Part shown: positions 27,320 through 35,467 of the stretch, piece by piece | Numbering within the stretch: position 1 is the stretch's first letter | How the letters are laid out: each line of letters starts with the position of its first letter | From: CAVTWS01 sp963732655 | Lineage (GTDB): Bacteria; Actinomycetota; Acidimicrobiia; Acidimicrobiales; SHLQ01 | NCBI GenBank assembly: GCA_963732655.1 | Contig: CAVTAI010000013.1 | Location: forward strand, 62,001 to 126,000 | Length of the DNA: 64,000 bases | Reading direction: 5' to 3' | The notes under the pieces: model-generated | Seen by the model: only the letters and a program-made list of their open reading frames with translations | The model's database searches: none | Told to the model about the DNA's origin: nothing | Made by a program: the position numbers and the translations under genes

Positions 27320-28365
27320 CGCGCCAGCCCCAGGATGAGGTCCGCGGCGGCGTGGTTACCCAACCGCGGCGGATGGGCGGCCATCGCCGATCGCATGACC
27401 GCGAGCCGGTTGCCGGCGAGGGCCTCTCGGACAACGGCGACCGCATCCGATGCGGGGCGAGACGGGTCGACGACCATCGCCGCGCCCGTGGCGGCGACGT
27501 GCTCGACCCGTTCCCGCTGATCGTCGAGTGTCCGCACGCTGGGTATGAACACGGCGGGGACACCCACGGTGCGGATCTCGGTCACGGTGTTGTAGCCGCC
27601 CTCGGCGATCACGAGGTCGGAGGCGGCGAGGAGGTCGACCATGCGCGGTTCGACGTCGACGATCGTGGTGGCCTGCAGCTCGCGCAGCCTCTGGACCATG
27701 GTCGGGTTGTCGTAGTTCGGGCCCACCACGATCACGGCCCGAGTGCCGGGCCGGCCTTCGGTCACGGCGGGGACGATCTCCGACACGAGCTCGAAGAAGC
27801 GGTTCGCCTGCTCGATGAATCCGCCGCCGCCGACCGTGGCGGTGATGAGCAGGCCGGTATCGGTGAGTCCGAACTGGGATCGCATCTCGCCCCGCGCCTG
27901 CGGGTGAGCGGACCGGGCGATGGGGCCGACGAAATGGCATCGGTGAGCGATGCTGGGCGGCAAGGGCAGATCGAACTCGTCCTCCTCATGGGGGATCACG
28001 AAGCAGTCGACGCGGTCGAGACCGGGGGTTCGCAGCAACACGTCGTGCTGATCGGCTCGTCGCTTGCGCATGACGAGGACGGTGGCCGGACCGCCAGCGG
28101 GGCTCGCGAGGTCGTCGGCGGGTTTGGTGTCGTGGACCACGACTGCTGGGCGGACGCGCCGGCAGGTCGCCGCCCACGATTCGTCGGCGTCGGTCGTCAA
28201 CGGAACGGTGCGGTCCCACAGCGCAGGGTCCGGTCGCCGGCTGGCGTGGATGTGCAGTCCCGTCTCGGGGGCCCGCTCGTGGACGGCGCGGGCCAGGTTC
28301 TGCACCCGCATGAGGTGTCCGAGGCCCCGTCGGTTCCGGGCATGGAACAGCACGCCCCCGGTCAT
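27316..28365 (-). CDS. GT28/MurG-like glycosyltransferase (1)
   Basis: 349 residues, GT-B fold of the MurG/UDP-GlcNAc-transferase type. The N-terminal RRGLGHLMRVQNLARAV is the glycine-rich G-H loop. The C-terminal VGGGGFIEQANRFFELV and SDLVIAEGGYNTVTEIRTVGVPAVFIP match the GT28 donor-binding domain (E-G-G-x-N-T-x-x-E). ATG at 28365 overlaps the upstream kinase stop as ATGA. The much longer reading to 29133 covers that kinase in another frame and is rejected. Sugar unknown. Confidence 0.8.
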   Translation of the reverse strand: MTGGVLFHARNRRGLGHLMRVQNLARAVHERAPETGLHIHASRRPDPALWDRTVPLTTDADESWAATCRRVRPAVVVHDTKPADDLASPAGGPATVLVMRKRRADQHDVLLRTPGLDRVDCFVIPHEEDEFDLPLPPSIAHRCHFVGPIARSAHPQARGEMRSQFGLTDTGLLITATVGGGGFIEQANRFFELVSEIVPAVTEGRPGTRAVIVVGPNYDNPTMVQRLRELQATTIVDVEPRMVDLLAASDLVIAEGGYNTVTEIRTVGVPAVFIPSVRTLDDQRERVEHVAATGAAMVVDPSRPASDAVAVVREALAGNRLAVMRSAMAAHPPRLGNHAAADLILGLAR

Positions 28366-29231
28366 GGCGCGACGTGTCCCGGGCGGGTCAACCGGATCGC
28401 TTCCGAGATCACCACGTGGGCGTCCGCCGGGCGGTCCGCCATGGCGGACCAGCTCTCGGCGATGCGGAGCAGGGCGGCGGCGCGGTGAAAACCCGCCGTC
28501 GATCGCAGATGCCGCTCGGTGGCCACGCGGTCGTCGCTGTGGTTCGTGTAGAGGTCGAGACACCGATCGCCGACCGACCAGTCGGGGGCGATGCCGTTCT
28601 GGAGGTCGGTGACCCAGAGCCACGCGGCGAGGTAGCCGAGGTCGCGCCCCCGGCCAGCCATCTGCAGCCGGTCGAAATCGATCAGGGTCAGGCCCGCCGG
28701 GGTGTTCAAGACGTTGCGGGGCGAGAAGTCGCCGTGGCTCGGCACGAGCAGTTCGTCGGCCGGTGGTGCTGCGGCCATCGCGTCGATGGCGTGCTGATAC
28801 GGGGAACGAAGGTCGACGTGGATGCGTTCGGCCTTGCGCCTGAGGGAGCGAACGAGTTTGGTGGCGTGCCGGCGGCGGCGCAGCACGACGCCGCTGGCGT
28901 GGAGGTCGGCGAGCAGCTCGACGATCTCTTCGAGCCGTTCGACTGTCGTGCCGGGGTCGCCGCGCCTCGCCAACGGAGAGCCGTCGAGCACGCTCATGCT
29001 GATCACCCCGCCGTCGCAGCCGAGTGGTTCGGGCATGCCGGCGGGGGTGCGGTCTCGGCCGAACGACGACGCCCACAGCGCCGCCATCTCGACGTGGATC
29101 TCCTCCGCATCGGCGTCGGTGTAGGCCTTGCACATGACGGCTCGGGCGCCGACCCGACTGAGGGTCACGGCGCGGTCGGGGTGGTGGCGCTCACCCATGG
29201 TCGGGGTGGGGTCGGATGGGTTCGCAGCCAT
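28362..29231 (-). CDS. APH-fold phosphotransferase (kinase 3 of the cluster)
   Basis: 289 residues from the ATG at 29231 (one-base overlap with the upstream GT4 stop, TGATG). The catalytic loop SHGDFSPRNVL has the normal H-x-D-x4-N, unlike kinases 1 and 2, and the metal motif is LIDFDRLQMAGRGRDLGYLA. The shorter N lobe has ARAVMCKAYTDADAEEIHVEM, holding the ATP Lys and helix-C Glu. Closer to lipopolysaccharide-kinase or choline-kinase-like members than to drug kinases, by my reading. Acceptor unknown. Confidence 0.76.
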   Translation of the reverse strand: MAANPSDPTPTMGERHHPDRAVTLSRVGARAVMCKAYTDADAEEIHVEMAALWASSFGRDRTPAGMPEPLGCDGGVISMSVLDGSPLARRGDPGTTVERLEEIVELLADLHASGVVLRRRRHATKLVRSLRRKAERIHVDLRSPYQHAIDAMAAAPPADELLVPSHGDFSPRNVLNTPAGLTLIDFDRLQMAGRGRDLGYLAAWLWVTDLQNGIAPDWSVGDRCLDLYTNHSDDRVATERHLRSTAGFHRAAALLRIAESWSAMADRPADAHVVISEAIRLTRPGHVAP

Positions 29232-30431
29232 CACTGTGACCGTCCTCCTGATGCGACGGCGAACACCCGGCTGAGGAGCTGGGCCGACCGCTCCGGGTCG
29301 AACTCTCGGACGGCGACCGCCCGTCCGGCGGCACCGAGCGCAGCCGAGCGTTCGGGATCGGTCCACAACGACAGCATGGCAGTAGCGAGCGCCTGGTGAT
29401 CGTCTGGCGGGACGACGAGGCCGGTGACGCCGTGCTCGACCACCTCGGGGATACCGACGATGTCGGTCGAGATGACGGGAATCGAGCGCGCCATGGCTTC
29501 CACGATGACCGTGGGCAGGCCGTCCCGGTCTCCGTCGGCCGTCACCCGGCAAGGGAGAACCATCATCGAGCAGCGGTCGTACGCGGCATCGACACCGGTG
29601 GAGTCGAGTGCACCGAGGAAGGTGACGCGACCGCTGACTCCCAACGAGACCGCCAACTCCTCGAGCTCCCGGCGCTGCTCACCGTCGCCGACCACCTCGG
29701 CCTGGAGCTCGGGGTGGCTGGCGGTCAGGTAGGCCAGGGCCCGGATGATGGTGTCGATCCCCTTCTTGTCCACGAGTCGGGCGACGCAGAGCACGGGGCC
29801 ATCCGCACGCGGCAGTCGAGGTTCCGATGCGGCGATGGCGTTGGGAATGTGGACCACGGTGGTGCCCGGCAGCGTCGTTTCGAGGTGCCGGCGGTTGTGT
29901 TCCGACACAGTGACGACGGCCGCCGCCTCCCGCACCCGCCCGGTCAGCAGCGGTGCGTGCTGGTCGGTGAAGATGTCCCGGGCGTGGGCGGTGACCGAGT
30001 AGGTCTTCCCGGCCAGGGCCGCGGCATCGCGGGCGACCTCGCTGGCCGCCGACGCGAAGTGCGCGTGCACGTGATCGAAGCCCTCTCGTCGGATCCGATC
30101 GGCGACCAGGCCGGCCTGGACGAACCGTCGCCACTCGCCCAGGCGGGCCCGATGGGCGCAGCGAAGCCAGGTCAGCGGCCGGCGCGCCGCCAGCCGGGCG
30201 TGGACCCACCTGACGTCGCGGGTCGCGAAGGCGCGGCCGCCGCGGCACGTTGCGGACGATCGCCGCCACCTGGTCGACCTCGTCGTGTTGGGGACCGTCG
30301 CCCGGTCGGCCCAGCGCATCGATGCCCACCGTGAGCCCCGCCGCCTCGATCCCGAGCAGCTCTCGGATGACGAACGTCTGGCTGAGTTGCGGGTATCGCT
30401 TCAGCACGTAGAGGACCCGGACCCCACTCAT
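29231..30431 (-). CDS. family 4 glycosyltransferase, apparent frameshift near 30240
   Basis: GT-B enzyme of about 400 residues after correction. The start region, MSGVRVLYVLKRYPQLSQTF (ATG 30431), is in a different frame from the rest: HAHFASAASEVARDAA, HIPNAIAASEPRLPR, VARLVDKKGIDTIIRAL and DGLPTVIVEAMARSIPVIST. The frames meet in a run of C and G bases at about 30225-30255, where one base is gained or lost. The C-terminal part resembles colanic-acid-type GT4 enzymes. It starts 16 nt after the ABC transporter stop, so it is part of the same operon. Confidence 0.75.
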
Positions 30432-30447
30432 GGGTTCAACCGGGGAG

Positions 30448-32214
30448 TCATGAGCTGTACCTCTGATCGGTCGACGAGACGAGTTGGAGGCCGGCCCGCC
30501 CGACGTTCATGCGTCGGTAGCGGCCGTCGATCCCCATGAGCTCGTCGTGTGTGCCTTGTTCGGCGATGCGCCCCTGGTCGATGACCACGATGCGATCAGC
30601 CCGCCGCACCGTCGACAGTCGATGGGCGATGACGACTGTCGTACGGTGCGACGGAAGGTGTGCGAGGGCCTCGACGATGGCATCCTCGGACTGAGTGTCG
30701 AGCGCGCTGGTGGGCTCGTCGAGCAGGAGGATCGGGCAGTCGCGCAGGATCGCCCGAGCGATGGCGATGCGCTGGCGCTGGCCGCCTGACAGGTTCGCAC
30801 CCCGCTCGCCGACCATCGACGCCAGGCCGTTGGGCAACCGGCTGGCGAACTCGTCGACCAGGGCGAGGCGGGCCGCCCGTTCGACCGCGGCACTGCTGCT
30901 GCCCGGCCGTCCGGCGGCGATGTTGTCGAAGATCGTGCCGTGCAGCAGCACGGTGTCCTGCAGCACCATCGAGATCTGGCTCCGGAGCGAGCGGGTGACG
31001 AGGGACCGGATGTCGATCCCGTCGATCAGCACCTGGCCGCTGGTCGGGTCGATGAGGCGAGGGACCAATGAGGCGATCGTGCTCTTCCCTGCTCCGGTCT
31101 GTCCGACCAGGGCCATGGTCTCGCCGGCGCCCACCTCGAGATCGAGATGGGCGAGCACGGGCTCGCGGCCGTAGGTGAAGCTGACGTCGCGGAAGGAGAT
31201 GCTTCCTCGAAACGGGGGCGCGAGACGCGGTCGGGCCGCCTCGCGGATCTGCGGTTGCTCGTCGAGCACGGAGCGGACGCGCTCGGCGGCCGCATTGCCC
31301 TTGGCGGCGACGCGCCCGAGCTTCGAGAGCGCCTTCAGAGGCTTGTAGACCGATCCCACGTAGCTCACGAAGACCAGGAACTCGCCCACCGACAGCTGGC
31401 CGCTCATGACCCGGTCGGCCCCGAACCACATGACGGCGATGGTGGACAGCGCGGCAGTGACATCGACCGCGGGGCTGAACCGAGCCTGGTACCGGATCGC
31501 GTCGAGCCCGGCGGTGAGGCTGGTCTGCGTCAGACCGTCGAACCGCTCCTGCTGGTACGGCTCCAACGAGTATGCCTGGACGAGTTGGATGGCCCCGAGG
31601 TTCTCCGAGGTCGCCGCGGCGACCATGCCGTCGGCTTTGCGAGCCCGCTTCTCTGCTTCGCGCAGGCGTCGGGTGGCGCGGAACACCGTGATGGCGAGCA
31701 GCGGCGTCAAGGCGAGTGACAGGAGGGCGAAGCCGGGGTCGAGCAGCACCATCACGGTGATCATGCCGCCCAGCCGCAACGCGTTCGGGATCATGACGGC
31801 GAGGGTCTGCACGATCATGTCCTGCGTGCGGTCGACATCGCTCGTGACCCGGGACGACAGGTCGCCGACCCGATTCTCGCCGTGGAAGCGGAGCGACAGG
31901 TGATTGAGGTGAGCGAAGACGGCTTCCCGGATGGCGTTGGCCATGTGCAGACCGGCCGAGGACAGCAGCCGGCTCGACCAGTAGTCGAGCAGCGCCGAGA
32001 GGCCCACGATGATGCCGTACGCCGCGCAGGCCACGGCGAGGATCGTCCGGGCGTTGGGTGCCGCGTCCGCACCGATGACCTCGTCGACGACCCACTTCAG
32101 GGGCCACGGCTGGGCCAGGCTGACGGCGACCTCGAGCGCGGCGAGCAAGCCACCGGTGGCCAGCGCTCGCCGATACGGCCCGACGAAGGGCCAGATGGCG
32201 GAGACGCCCTTCAT
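30448..32214 (-). CDS. ABC exporter, membrane and ATPase domains fused (MsbA-like)
   Basis: 588 residues. Six transmembrane helices (first near residues 15-35) form a type I exporter domain. The ATPase follows: Walker A GQTGAGKST, signature LSGGQRQRIAIARA, Walker B ILLLDEPTSALD and H-loop VVIAHRLSTVRRAD. One half-transporter, so it should work as a homodimer. ATG at 32214 overlaps the upstream GT28-like stop. It is the only transporter in the cluster, so it likely moves the lipid-linked or small glycoconjugate made by its neighbours across the membrane. It resembles lipid, peptide and drug exporters equally; substrate is inferred from context only. Confidence 0.88.
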   Translation of the reverse strand: MKGVSAIWPFVGPYRRALATGGLLAALEVAVSLAQPWPLKWVVDEVIGADAAPNARTILAVACAAYGIIVGLSALLDYWSSRLLSSAGLHMANAIREAVFAHLNHLSLRFHGENRVGDLSSRVTSDVDRTQDMIVQTLAVMIPNALRLGGMITVMVLLDPGFALLSLALTPLLAITVFRATRRLREAEKRARKADGMVAAATSENLGAIQLVQAYSLEPYQQERFDGLTQTSLTAGLDAIRYQARFSPAVDVTAALSTIAVMWFGADRVMSGQLSVGEFLVFVSYVGSVYKPLKALSKLGRVAAKGNAAAERVRSVLDEQPQIREAARPRLAPPFRGSISFRDVSFTYGREPVLAHLDLEVGAGETMALVGQTGAGKSTIASLVPRLIDPTSGQVLIDGIDIRSLVTRSLRSQISMVLQDTVLLHGTIFDNIAAGRPGSSSAAVERAARLALVDEFASRLPNGLASMVGERGANLSGGQRQRIAIARAILRDCPILLLDEPTSALDTQSEDAIVEALAHLPSHRTTVVIAHRLSTVRRADRIVVIDQGRIAEQGTHDELMGIDGRYRRMNVGRAGLQLVSSTDQRYSS

Positions 32215-33344
32215 CGCACAGCCAGCCGGGGGAGGCTCCGCCGGCTGGCCCGGCGGACGAGCCGGCGGGCCGCCCGCTCGGCGCCGTCGAGTCGGATGCC
32301 GGCCCGCTCCACCGCTCCGACGTCGAGCCGGCGGGGTTGGTCGAGGAGCCAGGCGACCTCGGAGACGTCGGCGCCCACGTCGACGACATCGGCCAGGCCC
32401 AGCGAGGCGAGGCGGGAGGCCCGGATCGCCTGCTCGCGCCGCGGGCTGCGTCGGGGCATGAGGATCGGTCGTGACCCGGCGGCGATGGCCTCGGCGGTGG
32501 CGTTGTAGCCAGCCATCTGCAGGACGGCGCCGGCCCGGGCGAACCAGGGCGCGAACCCGTCGACGTTGCGTTCCCAGGCGACGCGGCTCGCCACGCCGGA
32601 ACGGGGCTTCTCGCGGCCGGTGTACGGGCCGGCGAGAATGGTCGCCCGCCAGTCCGACCGACGTTCCAGCAGGTCGGCGACGAGCGAGAAGATCGGATGG
32701 GCGTCGCCGCCGCCGCCCCCGGCCGCCACGAGGTGTCGGTGGTCGACTGGCCCGGGACGGACCGGCGCGGTGACCCATCCGGTGTAGGTGGGTTCGACGA
32801 CCAGGCCGTACTCGGCTTCGTGGTCGCACAGGGCCCGCTCGCCGTAGATGAACACGTCGTCGAACAGGTCGGCCACGTCGTCCCACCCGGCCCCGGCCAT
32901 CTCGGCTCGAACGGCGACCGGTTCGTCGATCACGTCCCGGAGCCCGAGCACCACGTGGGCTCCCGCCCCGACCGCGTGCTCGATTCCGTGGCGCAACTCA
33001 CCGGCCGTGCCGTAGGGGTGGCGATCGATCAGCACCACGTCAGGGCGGCGAGACTCGACCAGCTCGGAGAAGGTGCGGGCCCGCTGACCGATGACCTCTT
33101 CGAACTCCAAGCGGTCGTTCCGGTAGGTGCCGGCGTCGTCCTTGACGAGCGACGGCACCCGCACGATGTCTATCGGGCTCTCGAGCTCGGCGGCCGCCAG
33201 CCACCGCGGCTGCACGGCGACGCCGGTCACCAAGGTGATCTGGGCGTTTGGATCGGCTACGGCCACCGCCCGAGCAAGCTGCAGGTTCCGGCGGACGTGT
33301 CCGAGCCCGAATCCGTCGTGCGACGAGAGGAGGTAGCTGGTCAT
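32211..33344 (-). CDS. GT28/MurG-like glycosyltransferase (2), first gene of the operon
   Basis: 377 residues. The start SSHDGFGLGHVRRNLQLARAV is the G-H loop of GT28-like enzymes. The C-terminal domain has LVAAGGGGGDAHPIFSLV and AGAVLQMAGYNATAEAIAAGSRPILMPR, again the E-A-x-A-x-G donor region. It is related to the enzyme at 27316-28365. A Shine-Dalgarno GGAGGC lies just before the ATG at 33344. The 77-bp interval to the response regulator holds the motif described at 33381-33401. Confidence 0.8.
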   Translation of the reverse strand: MTSYLLSSHDGFGLGHVRRNLQLARAVAVADPNAQITLVTGVAVQPRWLAAAELESPIDIVRVPSLVKDDAGTYRNDRLEFEEVIGQRARTFSELVESRRPDVVLIDRHPYGTAGELRHGIEHAVGAGAHVVLGLRDVIDEPVAVRAEMAGAGWDDVADLFDDVFIYGERALCDHEAEYGLVVEPTYTGWVTAPVRPGPVDHRHLVAAGGGGGDAHPIFSLVADLLERRSDWRATILAGPYTGREKPRSGVASRVAWERNVDGFAPWFARAGAVLQMAGYNATAEAIAAGSRPILMPRRSPRREQAIRASRLASLGLADVVDVGADVSEVAWLLDQPRRLDVGAVERAGIRLDGAERAARRLVRRASRRSLPRLAVR

Positions 33345-33380
33345 GCCTCCACCCTGAGGCCACCGGAGGGCAGTGGGAAT

Positions 33381-33401
33381 TGGACCTTGGTGCTAGTACC
33401 G
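33381..33401. promoter_or_regulatory. shared motif copy 1, upstream of the GT/kinase/ABC operon
   Basis: TTGGACC (33381-33387), two bases, then the near-palindrome GGTGCTAGTACC (33390-33401). The same arrangement occurs upstream of the histidine kinase in the opposite orientation. Candidate operator, possibly for the adjacent response regulator. Confidence 0.5.
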
Positions 33402-33421
33402 GTCCGGTCCGCCGATTCGGG

Positions 33422-34045
33422 TCAGGCCGGGTCGAGGTGGTCGACCGCCCACATCGCTGCTTGGGTGCGATCCGTGACCCCGATGCGTTGGAAGACGTTG
33501 GTGAGGTGCGCCTTCACCGTCCGTTCACTGATGTCGAGCCGGCGGGCGATCTGTTTGTTGGCCAGGCCGTCGCGCACGAGGCCCAGCACCTCCTTCTCCC
33601 GGTCGGTGAGCGCCACCGACGGTGTGGCGACCCGGCGGGCGTCGAGCAGGGCTCGGGCCGCCTGAGGATCGAGCGGAGCTCCACCGGCCACGGCGACCCG
33701 GATGGCATCGAGGATCTGCTCGGGGTCTGCGTGTTTGAGCAGGTAGCCATCGGCACCGGCTTCGAGCGCGGCGAGGATGCGGGCCTGTTCGCTGAACGAC
33801 GTCAGGACCACGATGTGCGCATCGGGGTGAGTCGCCCGGATCCGACGCGTCGCCTCGACACCGTCGCACCGAGGCATCGACAGGTCCATCAGCACCACAT
33901 CGGGCCGGAGCCGCTCGTACTCGTCGATGGCGGCGAGGCCGTCGGCGGCGGTTCCGACCAGCGTGATGTCGGGCGCGGTGGAGAGGAGTTGCTCCAGCCC
34001 CGCTCGCACCACCATGTGGTCGTCGACCACCAAGACGTTGATCAC
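33422..34045 (-). CDS. NarL/LuxR-type response regulator
   Basis: 207 residues. Receiver domain 1-120: VLVVDDHMVVRAGL, phospho-acceptor Asp in VVLMDLSMPRCDG, and the Lys in YLLKHADPE. The HTH domain from about residue 145 reads LTDREKEVLGLVRDGLANKQ and ISERTVKAHLTNVFQRIGV. GTG start at 34045 overlaps the kinase stop (GTGA), so the pair is coupled. It is placed 77 nt before the glycosyltransferase operon on the same strand, so it probably controls that operon and its own promoter. Confidence 0.92.
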   Translation of the reverse strand: MINVLVVDDHMVVRAGLEQLLSTAPDITLVGTAADGLAAIDEYERLRPDVVLMDLSMPRCDGVEATRRIRATHPDAHIVVLTSFSEQARILAALEAGADGYLLKHADPEQILDAIRVAVAGGAPLDPQAARALLDARRVATPSVALTDREKEVLGLVRDGLANKQIARRLDISERTVKAHLTNVFQRIGVTDRTQAAMWAVDHLDPA

Positions 34046-35385
34046 GCTGGGATCCTCACTTCGACGTTGGTTCCCTGCCCGGGGGCCGACGATACCCGCA
34101 GCTCGCCTCCGGCCTCGGCCACGAGGTCGCCCATGAGCCGGAGGCCGAAGTGGCCCTCCTGCCTCGCCGTCTCGGCATCGGCGGGGTCGAAACCACGGCC
34201 GTCGTCGTCGATCGTCATCGTCACCAGGCCCGCGCCGCCGCGCACGTTCACGGCCACGCGCGTGGCCTGTGAGTGGCCGGCGACGTTGCGCAGAGCCTCC
34301 TGGGCGACCCGGTAGAGCAACGCGGTCGAGGGTGGGGAGGGACGAACGACGCCCATGTCCGTATCCAGCTCGGTGGTCACGCCGCGCGAGCGGAGCCGGG
34401 CCAGGAGATCGGAAAGGGCCGCCTCGATGCCTTCCTCCTGGAGGTTGGGCGGGTAGATGTCGACGAGCATCGAGCGGAGCGACTGGATCGTGTCGCGCAG
34501 GTGTTGCGACGACTGGGTCAACACACCGTCGGCTTCGCCGTTACGGCGGGCCGCGGCGGCCAGCGTGAAGCTCACGCCGGAGAGGTCCTGCACGACTCCG
34601 TCGTGGAGCTCGCTGGCGATGCGGCGCCGCTCCGTCTCGGAGCTCTCGATGGCCTGGTGGAGAAGTCGTTCCCGTTCCTGTTGGCCGCGGCGGAGCCGTT
34701 TGGCGAGCGACCAGGCCAGCGGGATCTGGATGAGCTCGAGCACTACGAGCGAACCGAGCGTGACCGGGGCGAAGCTCAACCACCACTCCCGTCCGGCCTC
34801 GATCACCCCGTCGTAGCGGAAGTACGCCTCGTACAGGAGCGTCTCCCCCGAAGGGGTCTGGATCGGGAGATAGACCTCGAGCAGCTCGCCCTCGACCGCT
34901 TCGAGCAGGTTCTCCGGCTTGTCGAGGCTGCTCACCTCGGCTTCGATCCCGTTGTTGACCAGGACGTCGAGCTGGGCGTCGTCGATGTCGAAGACGCGGC
35001 CGATGAGCTGGGGCTCGTCCGAGTACACGATCGTGCCGTCGGCCCGCCAGATCTTGACCCGTATGAGCGAGTCCTGGAGCACCGAGCGGTGCACGACGGT
35101 GTCGACAGCGGCGACCGCGGCGGGGTCGAAGTCGACGATGGCGTTCTGCAACGCCGGCTCGACGATGCCGCGGCCGGTCAAGGTGGCGACCCTGCGGGCG
35201 TCGAGGATGGCTCGATCGGTGCCCACATGGCGGCTGTAGACGGCCATGATGATGGCCACCGCCGAGAGGGCGATGAGCCCCGCCATCGTGAACCGCCAGA
35301 CGAGTCCGAGGACCGAGACGGGTGCTGCGGCGCCGGCGATCGGGCGTTCTGGCTTGTTGGCGCGGTCCCGACGGAATGGATTCAC
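34042..35385 (-). CDS. sensor histidine kinase, HisKA_3 type
   Basis: 447 residues from GTG 35385. Two transmembrane helices near residues 27-50 and 205-230 flank an extracytoplasmic sensor of about 150 residues. A coiled region then leads to the phospho-acceptor box ASELHDGVVQDLSG and an ATPase domain with NVAGHSQATRVAV and DDGRGFDP. The sensor domain has no name I recognise, but it reads like a CACHE or CHASE fold (VKIWRADGTIVYSDEP). It pairs with the regulator that overlaps its stop. The ligand could be the exported product. Confidence 0.9.
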   Translation of the reverse strand: MNPFRRDRANKPERPIAGAAAPVSVLGLVWRFTMAGLIALSAVAIIMAVYSRHVGTDRAILDARRVATLTGRGIVEPALQNAIVDFDPAAVAAVDTVVHRSVLQDSLIRVKIWRADGTIVYSDEPQLIGRVFDIDDAQLDVLVNNGIEAEVSSLDKPENLLEAVEGELLEVYLPIQTPSGETLLYEAYFRYDGVIEAGREWWLSFAPVTLGSLVVLELIQIPLAWSLAKRLRRGQQERERLLHQAIESSETERRRIASELHDGVVQDLSGVSFTLAAAARRNGEADGVLTQSSQHLRDTIQSLRSMLVDIYPPNLQEEGIEAALSDLLARLRSRGVTTELDTDMGVVRPSPPSTALLYRVAQEALRNVAGHSQATRVAVNVRGGAGLVTMTIDDDGRGFDPADAETARQEGHFGLRLMGDLVAEAGGELRVSSAPGQGTNVEVRIPA

Positions 35386-35429
35386 GACGCCATTGTCGCC
35401 CGAGGGAAGGCTCGAACACATCGGTCGAA

Positions 35430-35450
35430 GGTCGTACGACCATGGTCCAA
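35430..35450. promoter_or_regulatory. shared motif copy 2, between the kinase and the Ser-rich protein gene
   Basis: The perfect palindrome GGTCGTACGACC (35430-35441) followed after two bases by GGTCCAA. Read on the minus strand this gives TTGGACC, two bases, GGTnnTAnnACC, as at 33381-33401. It lies 45 nt before the kinase start and 18 nt before the likely start of the divergent gene, so it could control both. Confidence 0.55.
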
Positions 35451-35467
35451 TGGGCAATCTGGCCCGG

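Noticed and set aside
24092..29231. Aminoglycoside resistance function for the APH-fold genes
   Set aside because: The fold is shared by many sugar, choline and lipid kinases, and three copies inside a glycosyltransferase/export operon point to biosynthesis, not drug resistance.
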